Source: Oxyruncus cristatus (taxonomy: Eukaryota > Chordata > Aves > Passeriformes > Cotingidae). Taken from it: a DNA stretch of 64,000 nt. Every line of letters begins with the position of its first letter. Positions within the stretch are counted from its first letter, which is position 1. Of the stretch, positions 13,203 to 26,600 are shown one piece after another. The notes under the pieces were generated by a model, which was not told where the DNA came from, ran no database searches, and worked only from the letters and a program-made list of their open reading frames with translations. The stretch is taken from NCBI GenBank assembly GCA_013399855.1, contig VXAY01005593.1, forward strand, positions 806,001 to 870,000, read 5' to 3'. Both the position numbers and the translations under genes were made by a program.

Positions 13203-14546
13203 ATCTCTCCATGGTATGTAGTATGAGAGTAAATAAGCATTTGTCTGAGTTAGTTAACGACAGGAGGAAAATGTATTTGTTCTTGTACACCACGGAGTGA
13301 TCTACTGTTTGTAAGCAGATTGTAAGTGAGGAGCTGTAGAACAGCATTTCTGGCTTTTTGCTTCACTTAATCGTGGAACAGAACAGACCCTGAGGCCCTG
13401 TGCAAATTTTAGGACCCATGAAACCTAAACAGTGAGTGAACATAAATTAACCGGTCCTCTCAGGGATTAAAAAGACAGGCTCATTATTTTGTTTTTCATT
13501 CTGCTAAAAGGGCCTGTTTCCAGCAAGAATTGTAATAAAAAGAAATTATAGCTCTATCAGAGGCAATTCGCTACCAGTTGCAATACCTGATAGGTCTCCA
13601 AATGTTAGGGAGCATCGTCCAGCCTGGAGCACAAGCCACTCCAGGGAACACTGCACAGTTCTATTTCCCTTGTGCCTTTTACTTAGAACATTACTCTGGC
13701 TAGTCTAAGAAGGTGGAGCATAGAAAGGGAGGGGAAGGTTTCCTATATGTTTGTTACACATAACACTTCAGAAAAATGTATTGAACATCTGTGTGGAATA
13801 TATGTGGCAGTTGAAAAACCTTCTTTTCTAAAATATTTCAAAATTGACCATTTTCTGTGTTACTTTAAATATATAGTACGTACTTGTATGTTTGACACAA
13901 CATTCCGAATATGCTCTCCTATATTCAAAGTATAATGAGTAAGATTCATCACAGGGAAACAAACATTTTCCATGTTAGCGATGCTAATGAATATAATATA
14001 TGGCATTCCTGCGTTGCTTGGTATTATTATTTGCTCTTTGCAGTTTAAGTAGCAAGCAGAATTATTTCTTACTGAATGTTTGTGTTTGCAGCTCAGGTTC
14101 CTGGGCTACCTAATAGCTGTTTGGAGACCAATCTTGAAGAAGCTAGAGTATTGCTGTGGTTCACAATGGGCAGGTGCCTGTGCTAACAGCCCTGTAAAAG
14201 TATTGCAGGCAGCCTGACTGGTTCATGCAATGTTGTTTTCACTGGAGTTATCTGAGGGTCAAGGGGGTAAGACAGCAGATTGTTCTGCATTTGTAAATAG
14301 TATAAACCATGGAATGAAAGAGCTGTGGCTGAGCATTCTATGTCCATGCTGTATGTATTTGAAAGGATTTCCCTTAGGTAGTCTGGGCTTAAACTAAATA
14401 CTTGCTAGCAGACAAAGCATTCAAATGCTCCTGGAGTACATCTTCAAGTTAAGTGTCATCCAAAAGGAATCTGGTTAACACACCCCAAAGAAATCCAGCC
14501 AAGATCACTCCAAAATTTGAGTTGAAATACAGTAAGTGGGAACAAT

Positions 14547-14684
14547 CTGGAGATTCAAAGTCAGGTTGAATGGGTCTCTGAGCCACCTGATCTAGTTCAA
14601 GATGTCCCTATCCATTGCAGGGATTGTTGGACCAGATGACTTTTAAAGGTCCCTTCCAACCCAAACCATTCCGGCATTCTATGC
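14547..14684 (+). mobile_element. CR1 3' end fragment
   Basis: Runs from 'caggttgaatgggtctctgag' through 'cacctgatctagttcaagatgtccct' and 'ggaccagatgacttt' to 'aaaggtcccttccaaccc' and ends with 'ggcattctatg'. This is the standard order of the last 140 bases of an avian CR1 LINE. The copy is 5'-truncated and moderately diverged, and no long target-site duplication was recognised. Confidence 0.92.
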
Positions 14685-17600
14685 TCTTTAAAAGGACAGT
14701 CCTGATGCAAAATAAAACATGAATGCACGTGGATCAAAAGTCTAAAATGAGAATTGTTTCATCAGTTACTTAAAGAGGAAAAAGGTTCCTACCACCACCT
14801 TAAAAGTGTTTATTGCATTGACTGGGGAGGAAGGAAGTGGAGTGTGCTGACTGTGCAACTATTCTGTTGGATTACTGAGAGCACTTCTGTTTTGACAGTC
14901 AGCATTGCTTGTTTTCCTCATCCTTGTTTGTGTGGACAGTGGGATGTTCCCAAAAGCAGGGTGGTCAATTAAACATGCCCCAGTTACAGTAAATGCAAAC
15001 AGGTTCTTTGTTTAATTACTGCCAGCTTAAATTAAACAGTGCAAGCACTTATTCAACTGGGTGGGCACAACAGGAGGTAATGGTACTTTGCAACAATTGT
15101 CCTAATGAAGGATGATGAGTTTCATTCAGAGTAGTGGAATTTGGTGTGGGCTTTGGGGTCTCTGCCAGCACATCCTATTACAGGATCAGGACCCTTGACA
15201 ATAAATGGTTCACATTCTTGGAACTAATGTCTGTAATGGGAATAACAGAAGTGGAGATAATAATAATGTATTACCTCAACCACAGGAGTGTGTTGAAGGA
15301 TTAATTGAATAATGGACCAAATTTATCTCTGATGCAACTGTGCTGATGTGATCAGCATCGTTCTACCTTCATGTTAATAAAACACATGAAAAAAATAATC
15401 TTTACAATTCTCCTTTTGCTATTATTATTAATGATTGTCTTACAAAACCAGAATGCAATTTGGCAGTCTGGTTTGCTTCAGATAAAAATTTGAAGTCTTA
15501 GTTGGAAGCTTCCCCAAATTTTTGTCTAAAATGCTGATTAACAACCTCAAGGGAATGAGCTTCCTTACAAGATTTCAATAGCGCTGCTTAGTTTTGGGCA
15601 AGGCAGAAACAGTGTAAGAACAAGACTTTCCTAAGGATTTTTTTTTTTTTGTATGTGTTGTGTCAGCTAAAATGTAATACAGGGAACTTAACAAAAATGT
15701 GTTTTCTGCAGCAATCATGTAAATGTCTTCTAAGCATATACTATCACCTTTATTCCTATTGAATTGTGCCCAGATCCACAGAGTTTCTCTTTGATTATTC
15801 ACAGAAACACATTACTTGAAGTTTATACCTAATACTATGAGAAAATGATTTTAGGAATAAGCTAGTCAAGGAATGCTGTATTTGCCACATCTTTAACCTG
15901 TGCCAATGTCAAGAATCGCTGGCTGACATTCAATTACTCTTCCAGGGATATGGAAGGACAGACAAATTTTGGTCTTTAGAATCCACAAAGTTGTATTTTG
16001 GATCTGAAGAGCAGTTAAGCTTGATTGCTCTTTTCTTACTTTTTCCTCCACAAATGTCTGCAGTATTGCTGCTTTTTGTCTTAAGATTATCACCATTTGA
16101 GCCCTACTGACACATTTTTAAATGCATGGGTTAACCTGACGTGTTAATGCACTGCAATCTGTGTATTGGCAGGGAGAGCAGGATGAAAACAAAGGCAGAA
16201 ATTACAAGGTCTTGTTGCAGAGGAGGGATGATGACTGCTGAGGGCCACAGAAAGTTTCATTTGGAAGATTTCTGCAGCAGAGAAGTCAATATTGCTGGCA
16301 CTGTCTGCCTATAGTTTCTTGTAGTACTTACAAGTGAAAGTGCTGAGGCAATCATCTGTTGCTTAAACATTTTCTGAAATAAGAATAAAACTTTATTCCC
16401 TCCAGGTGTCCAGTGCCTGTTGCTGGCTTATGCTCTAACTGGGTAGGCAAAAGGAAGCATGGCCAGTGCACCTTGAGTGGAGCTGGTGAGTCAGGGAAGC
16501 AGCCACACAATGCCAGTGTCTGACAGTGAGGATGGATATGCTCAGGAAGTGGTAAATTAGAATGTTTTAGTCCAATTTATCCAGAAACCATCGGCAAAAT
16601 TCAGGTTGCCAAGGTCACATATGTTGGCATTGTCTCCACCTATGCCTGACCTGGAGCTGACCCTCCAGTTTACAGGAGAAATAAAAGAGGGAGAACTGGA
16701 GATGCCGAAAGGGGAACAGCTCTATGATTGGAAACAGTGAACACTGATTGAAGGGAAAGTAAATCCTCTGTTTCCCCAGCTATATCTATTCATTAAAGAT
16801 CAGTAATGGAAACTTTATCAGCTGTCGGTTCAGAACTACTGCAGTAAATAGACTTGAAGTCTCCATGGGATGTTTAAGAGAAACAAACAATAACAGCCAA
16901 CACTTTTCTTTGAGCCTTCCCCATCACAAGGCAGGGGTGGGAAGATGCAGTTAAATTATTACTCTCACTGCCCAACAAACAAGAAATAGTGTGAAAATTA
17001 CAGCTGCACACTGGGAATGTTGTCATGGTTTGAAGCAGGCTGCTCCTGCTGAGGTTACACCGTATCAAATCCAGGTCTTGCAGAAGCTGAAACGCCTTCC
17101 TAACAGTTGTGCTTCTCAGATTCTTATATTTCGATGTACAGGAATGTCTAAATTCAGGCATTATTAGCAAGGCCGTTCTCAAAGGAGTTGGACTGACACT
17201 TGGCATGCAAATATCTGTGTGTTAGAGCAGGGATTTTATTTTTTTTTTTTCTTTTACAAATTTCCCTGACCCTTGGTATTTCCAATGCCTTTTTACCTTT
17301 TTGCACTCTTCTGCTGGAAGTCAGCATTCTTGAAACCACATATTATGGGCTTTTAGTCCTGCTACGTGGACAAAAGTCTTCAGCAATCAGGAAATTGGAA
17401 GGAACCGATAGATTATTTAAGAGAAAAAATTGTTACGGGCTAACTACAGGGAGGGGACCTCAACATGAATAAGCTGCAAGCTGACAGAGGGTGGGATCTC
17501 CAAGTTTTAGCTTTGAAGGCATTGTTGAAACTACTAAATATGAGTCTAGTTAAATTGACTGATGCCATTTCCATGAGTTGTACCCCTAGTAACAAAGCTG

Positions 17601-20600
17601 TGATTTTTATATGAAATTGTAAATTTTCTGGTGCTCTCACACCTTCGTTGCCCAGGCGGAAACCCAAGGATGTGGTGGGAGATACTGGTTATTTGAGTGG
17701 CTCGTTAATGTAGCAATGGTCCCTATTTCCTGATCCCCATGACTACCTCTAAATTCCCATTCCATGAGGCAACTTCCTTCCAGCAGCTCCCACACCTTGA
17801 TAACCCAGGGATTCCTGCTTGAGCATTTCTGCTAGTCACTCCCAGGAGGTGGTTGTGCCTGGAAGAAGGAGACATCTCTTAGTCTTATTAGAGCCTCAGG
17901 AATTTCAAACAAGCCTTCACACAGAAAACCCTCATACAGGTGCAAATTCAGAAACACCGATGTAAGTAATGTACCTACCTGTTGCTGCACACCTGTTACT
18001 ACACAGCCTGAAAGTCACAGGATCACAATGTATTTCAACCCTGAGCATGCTGCAGCAATTTACACTGTGTCCTTCCTCCCGTTCCTGGCATGAGCAGAAT
18101 GTCCATGAATGTGTCTTCCTCACGTGAGACTGCTCTGTATAAGGCTTAAGTCAAATAGGAGCAAGTGGAAGTGGCTTGCATGTACCAACACCACATTAAC
18201 GTGATTTAAGCCATTATGCATGATCCAAAGGCCCCTGGGCATATTATCCTCATTTAAAATTCCTGCTTACCTTTTACAAGGGCTTCTCTAGAACTCCTTA
18301 GGTCTCATTTTGCCCATTTGTACAATGTTTATTTACGGAAAACACAGTATTAATGGGTTCTCAAAATATTTTGCTGCTCATTTGAGCACTAAGGTCAGTC
18401 TACCAAGGCACTTCCTCTCTGCCTGCCCATATATGCCTGCATTTAAAAAGTTCACTCGGGGAATTCTTAGCCATTTCAGGCTCAGCAGGTCAAGAATCTG
18501 CCCTGAAAGACCCAAATTCTTCCTAGTTAAACATATGTATCCGGGTTGCTGTGCTTGGCTCAGCAGCTGTTGCTTGTTGGTTTTGCTCCAGGCTGAAAGT
18601 GGGCTGGGTGACACAGTGTTATCACCCCGGACAGAAACAGGGTGAATCCCAGGGCCTGCCTGCTGCTGTCGGGGGTCTGGTGGCAGCAGGCTCTGCAGTA
18701 GTGATCATCCAGTCTCAAAGATGCAAAACACAGAAACTTTGCCCTGGTGGATGTGCTGTTGCTCCCATAGTACATGGTGCGTGTAACAGGCATGTAGGAA
18801 AAAAATCATGCATTGTTGTGGTTTAAAAGTGAAGCTCGTAAGTTTGTTTTTCTGGAGGTGAAACCCTGGAAGGGGAGAATATCACCATCACAGAGGAATT
18901 CAGAAGTTATTTTCTTGCATTATTACTTCAGATTTCTAGCCAGAATTTTGCCACCTATTTCTGAGCATTACTTTCCCAGCTTGTTCTTTTTTTCAATCTC
19001 CTGCCAATATAAGCAATGAGTGAATTACAAGTAGAACATTTAATTGCCATTGAAGGTGTGCTCTTATTTCTCTGTATGCTATATACTTCCACCATGACCT
19101 CTGTCAAATCACCAAGTTTCTCTAGACTCTATACTGAGGCTGCTAAGTTTTTTTCAAGTTACCAAGTGTCTGTTTAGTGTGAACATGTCTGGATCTTAAA
19201 ATTTAGGGGAACTCATCTCAAAGAGCACCTCAGGCACAACTGGTACATACATCAATAACAGATATGTATTTTTACAAGCAATCTGGACATTAAGGGTTTA
19301 TTATATGCCAACAATGTATCAATGACTGTAACTAACTGTTTACAAGGCAGTGACAAACCCCAGGATATTTGGGATTTGGCTTTGAGCCATAGTTTGCCTC
19401 CTACCAGAAAAAAAAAAAGGAAAAAGAAAAAAAAATAAAAACAGGGAAGGAAATCAGCCTGTAAATATTTTCTTAGCAGCCTGAGCAACACAAACCAGAC
19501 AATTTTGTTTTAACCACTGACTGAGCATTGGAAGATGGTGGTGATGCCGGAGATCTTGTTGCTACCTTTATGTTAGCAGTTGTTTATGATATATAGTTGT
19601 GTTATTAATTCATTGTTGCATTCATGAGGGTTTAACAGCACAGCAGTGCCAGTGTAGGATGCTATAAAAGATCTCCAGAGCCCTGTGAAAGAACAGGGGT
19701 AGGCAGCAGTGTTACTGTTGTTAGGAAGGATAAAACAATTGTTCTTCCTTGGGGCTCCCCAGAGGACTCCAGCAGGGACACAGCCAGCCAGTAACAAAAT
19801 TTTAAAAGGCTTCTTTAAGCACTCAATATATTCACAAGTCCACACACACTAATGCAGTTAGAAAGTCTCATATGATCAATGCAATGTGTGTGCAGATGGT
19901 GACAGTAAACGTACAGGAGAGCTGTGGAAAAAAATTAAATAAATGTTATCAATGTGATTCCAGTGGTGATAATGGGAAATTAGACTAAAAATTATTATGA
20001 AGAAACAGTGATGTGAAGTCGTTTGGGGAGGGGAGTGATTACAATGGAAACAGTGCTAATTTAGAGAACTAATTATCAAATAGGCTTTACACCATCCAAA
20101 AAGCAACCTGGAAGCCATTAGCAACACCCCCCATGGTTCTGCTCAAGTAGGGGGATTAATGGCACTGGGTCCATAAAGGCAGCAGCAGTAATGAATCTCC
20201 AGTCCTTAAACAGTAATGATCTCCATGACAGATATTTCAGAGAACTGCATTGTCAACCCTCCTATGACTGTCTTTTACTTAATTTCTCATATTGCCTTGG
20301 AGAAAAAACCTGAGATCTCCTTTGCAGCATCAAATGTAGCTTTTCCCTATTGTGGCCAAATGAGGAAATGTTTTATGGATAGTTATGATGGATCCAAGAC
20401 CTCTCATCATGGGAATGAGGTAATGCTGCTCGAGAGTCCTTGCAATTGTGTGTGAAGTGATGCTTTGGAGCACAGAACAACCCTTTCCTGGTAGGGACTG
20501 GGCACAAACGCCCTGTCCCAGTGGCAGAATATTTCACAGACTGCAGGGTTCCACTTTCTTCTCACAATATTGTAGAAGACAGTGTAACAACCTGTTTTTG

Positions 20601-23600
20601 GCTTGTCCATGGCTTACAAGGCACTGGGTGATCCACAGGGTGAGCGTGGAGGTGTCTGTGGGCTGCAGTGAAGTGGTGGCTGTCCCTCCCCGTGGGTTGA
20701 AATGAGCCTTCTGGGCTGTCCGTCTCACACTTCCACCAGCACTGCATTCACTTAAGAGAAAACTTTACTAAATATACCACGTGTGGGTGCCATTCATGAT
20801 AAACAGTGTCTCGGGTTTAATCTGCTTTGAATTATATGTGGTTATGGTTACCTGAACAGCCCTTGTTTATGCTGGCTTTCCCAGCCTGCTGTTGGCAGAT
20901 GTCTCTGAATAGACAGGCTTGCTTTCCAGTTTAATGTGTTTAAATTTTATAAATAAACTTTTCGGAGAACTTATTACTTACTCTTCTTGTTTCTGCTATC
21001 AAAGTGTGTTACTTTTCCTTTGTAATGTGCTCCTACACCCTTTGATATTTCCTTTCTGCAGTTTTTAAACCAACCTTTTAAACCCAAGCTGACTTGTGGG
21101 GTTGGAAACTGGCTCATGGGAGCCAAACAGAGGCAGTGAATAGTTTAATCCACAATGAACCTTCCTGTCACGTTTTTGTGTGATTTAGAGGAAAACATTT
21201 CGGTTGAAAAAGGCTGTGTCGTTTGTAGCTGTAATAGTCTAAGGATCTAGATAAGACACTTATTAGACAAACTGATACAGCAAAGAACAGAGACAAAAGC
21301 GTCAGACTGGAGAGCTAAGTATAATTTGAGAAATCATCAGAGTTTTGTTAGAGAGATGAGTAATACCATCTCTGTGGGAAAATGCAGTTGGCAGAGAAGA
21401 GAGTGTTAGTAGAGGAAGAAAAAGGTGAAGAGGTAATTATCTCCTAGGAGAATGGCACAGAGAGAGACACTCTCAGCTCAGGCAGCCTGGGAGGGGTGGG
21501 AGAATATCACACACTGTAAAACCAACACAGCAACTGGTATTTTGAGGTTCTGGAAGATATAAAGAGCTGCTGTCTCTAAGGAAAACGTGACCAAAAAAAA
21601 AAATAAGAATCTGAAACCCATACCAAAAAAGCACTTAGCAGGGCTTTTACCTAGGGAAGATGCTCTTCTATTGAATGAAATTGCATTTTTAGAGAGGCAT
21701 CTAAATGCTGTGAAAAAAATTATTTGGATTGATGAAGAAAACTTCCTGCGACTGTCATGTACTGTGCTGCTCTGCAACTCATGTGGAAATTCATTGAGCA
21801 ATTGCAAGTGGAAATAGATCTTGTCTTGTTTTAAAAAAGCCATTCTCTTGATCCCAAAATTAAATTGGTCAGGAAAAGGCCAGAAAACTATGTTATATAC
21901 CCACAGACTGTCCTCATCTCAGCAGTGCTACTTAATGACATTTTAAGCACTTCAACCTCTATTATCCTGTGTGGAAGAACAACTCTGTGCTTCAAATCTC
22001 AGTTTAGCACATGAGAACTAAGTTTAAGTCTTTCTTGTTTCAGGCTTCCTGACTGGCTTTTGGATGGGATTCGTTCTCCTCTCATTTTAGCTGCCAGGTC
22101 TGAGCTCTGAGGTGGGTGGGATGAATCTCCCTCTGGAGAGCCTGATTCCTGGCTGTTGACAGCAGGAGGAACTTGCAAAAAAGAAATTTATCCTGTTTTT
22201 TTTAAGCTGCTATTTGGCTAGATAGAGGAGAGCAATACAAGCCTTTGTCAATTGTCTACATTTATTCAGATTTTCTTAATTCCTTTTTTTTCTTACAAAG
22301 GAAGTGCAATACAAAACTTCCTTATGGTAAAGAAATAAATGTATTGAAGTTTGTAGTGTAACAAGATGCTACCCTAAGCTGTGTACCATATGAACTTAGA
22401 AAGATGGATTTTTTTGTGTGTGTTAGGAGTGTTTCAGTTTCTGAATGATTTCTCTTTCTAAAATCCCTTTTGCTGCTGTTGCTGCTAGTCACAAAAGCAC
22501 AAAATCTTACACTGCAAATGATGCAGAAATCATCCCCTTTTCCCCCTTCTCCCTTAATTGTTATGTTCACACTTTAGATGAAGTGTCTGAGTGGAGGGTT
22601 TAATTTAGATTTAATAGGATAATTATTGCATGACAAATTAATGCCAAACAATTATTAAGTACATCTCTACTGAGGCTTCTGGAGTTTGTAATAGGATAGC
22701 TATCAGCTACCTGGTGGTTCAACTTCAAGAAGTCTCCTCCTAATAATCACAGCATTTATTTAACATACAATTTAAATACTGCTTTAGGTATAGTATTGTC
22801 AGAAAATTATTCATTTCTCCTGACACCTGAAAGCTGGTAGTGCCAATTTTTCACCTGGGAGCTCTAGGGTGGCCCTAAGGGATGGAGATGGGAGTACTGG
22901 TAGTGTTATCAGTGCTGTCTGCACTGCATCTTTGGAAACAATGATTAAAGCCCCAGGTCTTCACTTGTGCATTCCAGATCATCTGCAGTCAACGGAAATA
23001 CTCCAGGGTAAAACTGATTGCACAGGTCCTGGTTTGTTAATATGGTCTTAGTTTGACTAGGCCTGCAATTAATTTGGAGTGCCGCAAGGTATTTCTTAAA
23101 ACAAAATTACTTGGAACTGTGAGAAATTATTTTAACACTGAGGGTCAGCTTCTGTCTGTGCTTTTAAACTACTCCCTCTGATCCTTCCAACAGAGGCAGA
23201 AATGGAGGAGATGTCCATGAGCGTTCTGGGTGTTGGAGTCCTGGATTCTTGTTCTGGCAGGTTGTGTCTCCTACAATTAGGGTAAATTCTTCTCCCTTCT
23301 GCTGAGGGTGAGAACACGACGACTGTTGTCCTCCTCATGGGTACAGCCCACCTCCTTCCTGGCTGGAAGAATAAATTCCTGGTCATGTGGAGTGTTCCAA
23401 ATGAGTCATCCTGGGAAGGTTCTGGGTGCTCTGATGTACCTAATACAGGTGTTTATAGAAAATCAACACTGGTTACTGGTGAATGTGTCGTAAAACCATT
23501 CTAGAGAAGGTGAGGAAACTGCAGAATTGGCAAGTATTCTTTGCTGGCCTTATGCTAAAAATTCATTCCATGCTTGATCAAAACTGTGCCATAACTTCTT

Positions 23601-26600
23601 CACCTTCAAAACATGCTGCAAAGTTCTTGGGTTGGGGATTTTTTTTTTTCTTTGCCTTTTCCAGAGGCTTGGGACAGAGTGAGTGACAGGAGGATAGTTT
23701 TGTTTGCAGCTGTGATGTTAATTTTGTGGCTGGAAAGCTTAGCTGGTTATCAACAGTCTGGATAGTGGAACTGGCTGCCAGCCTGTCATTACATTTCGAT
23801 TAGTGTTTTTAAAGACAACTCCAGAAAAAAAGTGCCCAGAGCTGCTATTTATTTATTTACAATGGACTTACATTTGTAAAGAAACAAATAACATGCCTTC
23901 CCATGAGCTGAGAAAGGGAATGTATTGCAAGGCACCCAGGGTGAATACAAGAGAAGCGTATTTGGACCAAAATTACCTCTCCCCTTGCAAAGCAAAGTGA
24001 ATATATTGCTCTGTATGTCTTTGAATGTAAAGGTGTGTAAGAGATTTTCAAGGAACTGAACAGAAGGCTGTCATGATGACTTGCCCCTTTGCCTGCCTGT
24101 TGCCACTGGCTGTGTTTAAAAATGGCAGGAGAGCATTTCCTCTCCCTGTCACGCTGGAAGGCTTGTCCCATCTTGAGGAGCAGCCAGCTTCTGATAGCCA
24201 CCTGAGATTGATCAGATATTTGGAATAAATACCCCAATAGAGGCTTGAATTCTTGCTTTTGGGGTGGTGGCAGTGTTTGTCTTCCCAGGGCTGGCTTGGA
24301 GTACCCATAGGATGTGAACTAGATTTGAACTTGTCTGTTTGCAGATTAATCCGTCCCTATAAAGATTCCTTTTTAGATCCCCTTATTAATAAGAGAAGAT
24401 TTTTCCTCCCCTCCTCCTTCCTCCCCACCCCTCTCCCAGGCTTCCAATCTTATTGCTATGCCATCCAGTTTAATTTAACCCAGAGCAATTAATGTCCTTG
24501 ACTGGCAGTGTTTAAACAGCAAACAATTTCATCCTGTAAATGGTAGTTTGCTGCCTGGAATACGAACAGAGCTTTAACAATTACATCAGACTATATTTCC
24601 CCATGGCAGTTGTAAATACCTGCTGTATTTTGATGCTACCTGTAGAACACTCTGCCTGTGACATAAACAATATTCACACAGTCACTTCAGGAATTGCCAA
24701 AATCCTGTTTTCCAGTATTGGATGCTTGGCTTCCTGTTCCTGTGCCTGGCGTTGCTTCTTCAGCAGTGTGGGGATGGGGCTTGATTCCTAATCCCTCCTT
24801 GCCAAGAAGGTGTGGGTCGTGCCAGGGCAAATCTGAGCTGCTGGGAAGCACATGGAATTACACATGGGCTGCTTTTTGGCTTTCTGCTTTGGTTCCTGTC
24901 CCATGAGGATGGGGAAGAGAAAGGTCAGTGTTAGCTTTCAGTCTTTGGTTTCTCAGCAGAGCTCCCCAGCCCAACATTGCTGCTACTTGGGGGTTTTGTT
25001 TTGAGTACCTGTCTGAGGTGTTGCTGGGTTGTGCTCACTGGCAGCTCTTCAATCACAGCAGGAATCATGCTGTAGAGCAACTGTCAGATATAAACAGCCC
25101 CAGCCTGGCCTGAACTAGCATTCCCTTTATTTTGATGTACCTGTATCTCCCAAGCCTTTTCCCTCCAGGGGAAAACTTCTAGGAATGAGCCTTTAAAAAA
25201 TCATAGCACCTTGCTTTCAAATGTTAATTTTCCGGCTAAAGCAAAGACTGGGAAAAGACTGATTTAGAAGAATAAGGCCCCAGCTGCTTCTGATGGCAGA
25301 AGGGACTGAGGGCCCTTACAGACACTGCTGTTCTGGGGAAAACTGATGGAAGAAGCAGTAGTGTTCCCAGTGTCTCTCCAGGCACAGGATCTAAATCCCA
25401 AGATGGTAAATGCAGTTGAGCAGTACTAATTATCAGCCCCAAGCAAATGAATCTATTTAGTGTGAGGCTGTGATTTCCTCTGAGAAAGCCCTTGAGAAAT
25501 GCTGATGCCTTCAGAAGCTTGATTCCAGTGAAAAGTCAGAGCAGAAGCTCTCAGAGAGAGATTGCCTGAAGTTCATGGGTAGGGGATTTTAGGACATGGA
25601 GTCTCCATTATCCAGATTAACAGTTAACATTTTCCTACATCAGATTAAGATATATAGGCTCATTTATTATTTATTATCTTACTTGTCTTCTATTTCAACT
25701 GCTGCCACATCTGATAAGCACAGCATAGCCTCCCAGGGGGCTTTTATCACAGAAGCAGATGATACCCATATTGCTGTAGATAGATAGGGAGGCAGATGAA
25801 TAATCTTTCATGGTCTGTCTTTCAGGGTAGTGAAACTATGGCTGAAATCTCAGGGTCGTCTCCTCAACAGAAAAAGGCTCTATCCTAGAGGATTTTCTAT
25901 CCTCTGGTCTCACCTTTTCTACTGCTGAAATAAAGTAGACTTAAAAGGAAAATGTTTTAACACTCCATAAGATCTTTAGTGTACTTTCAAACTAACCAGT
26001 CATCTGAAATTGGAAAGCAGAGTTACTTTTTTCAATAAACACACACATAAAGCAAATCTTCTGGTTTGAAGTCATACCATGTGTTTGTAGCATGTTCAGC
26101 TTCAGACTTAAAAAAGAAAAATCGCAATGTCTTATCAATAGATGGTTCCTTCAAAGACACTGAGGATACCCTTTCTGTGACACATAAGGCCAAACATATT
26201 TTTACAGTCCTTTATTCACTCCCTGTGTATGCAAATCTTTACACAAATCCACACTCACCTACACATACCTATAAAAATGACTGGGAAGATATTTCCCTTA
26301 GGGCACTGCATGACCAGTAAGCTACAGGGTCCTGTGTGATGCTGTTTATTTCTTGCAAAATTGTCATCTTGAAAAAGCTAATCTTTTTTATTTAATCTGT
26401 ATGAATCAACCACATTGCATTGCTTTGTTAGAAATAATTTTAAAAATTGCAAATTCTGCTGGAAGGGTTACACAGCACTGTATTGAGCAGTCAAGGGAGT
26501 TCCTGTGCTGGTGACAATTTCCTAATTCAAAAGCTAGAAGGACCAAGGCTTGCTAATGCTTTACTTGACTGAGTACTTGCTAGAATGGAAGAATTGGTGG

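Larger units (their letters stand above)
11371..14546. other. Unique non-coding sequence, no gene seen
   Basis: Holds a small TA-rich patch (12888-12916) and a short tandem duplication (listed separately). No exon with good splice signals was noticed. Confidence 0.5.

Noticed and set aside
17020..17100. A tgtcatggtttgaagc string resembling an LTR start
   Set aside because: The following sequence does not match any LTR I recall.
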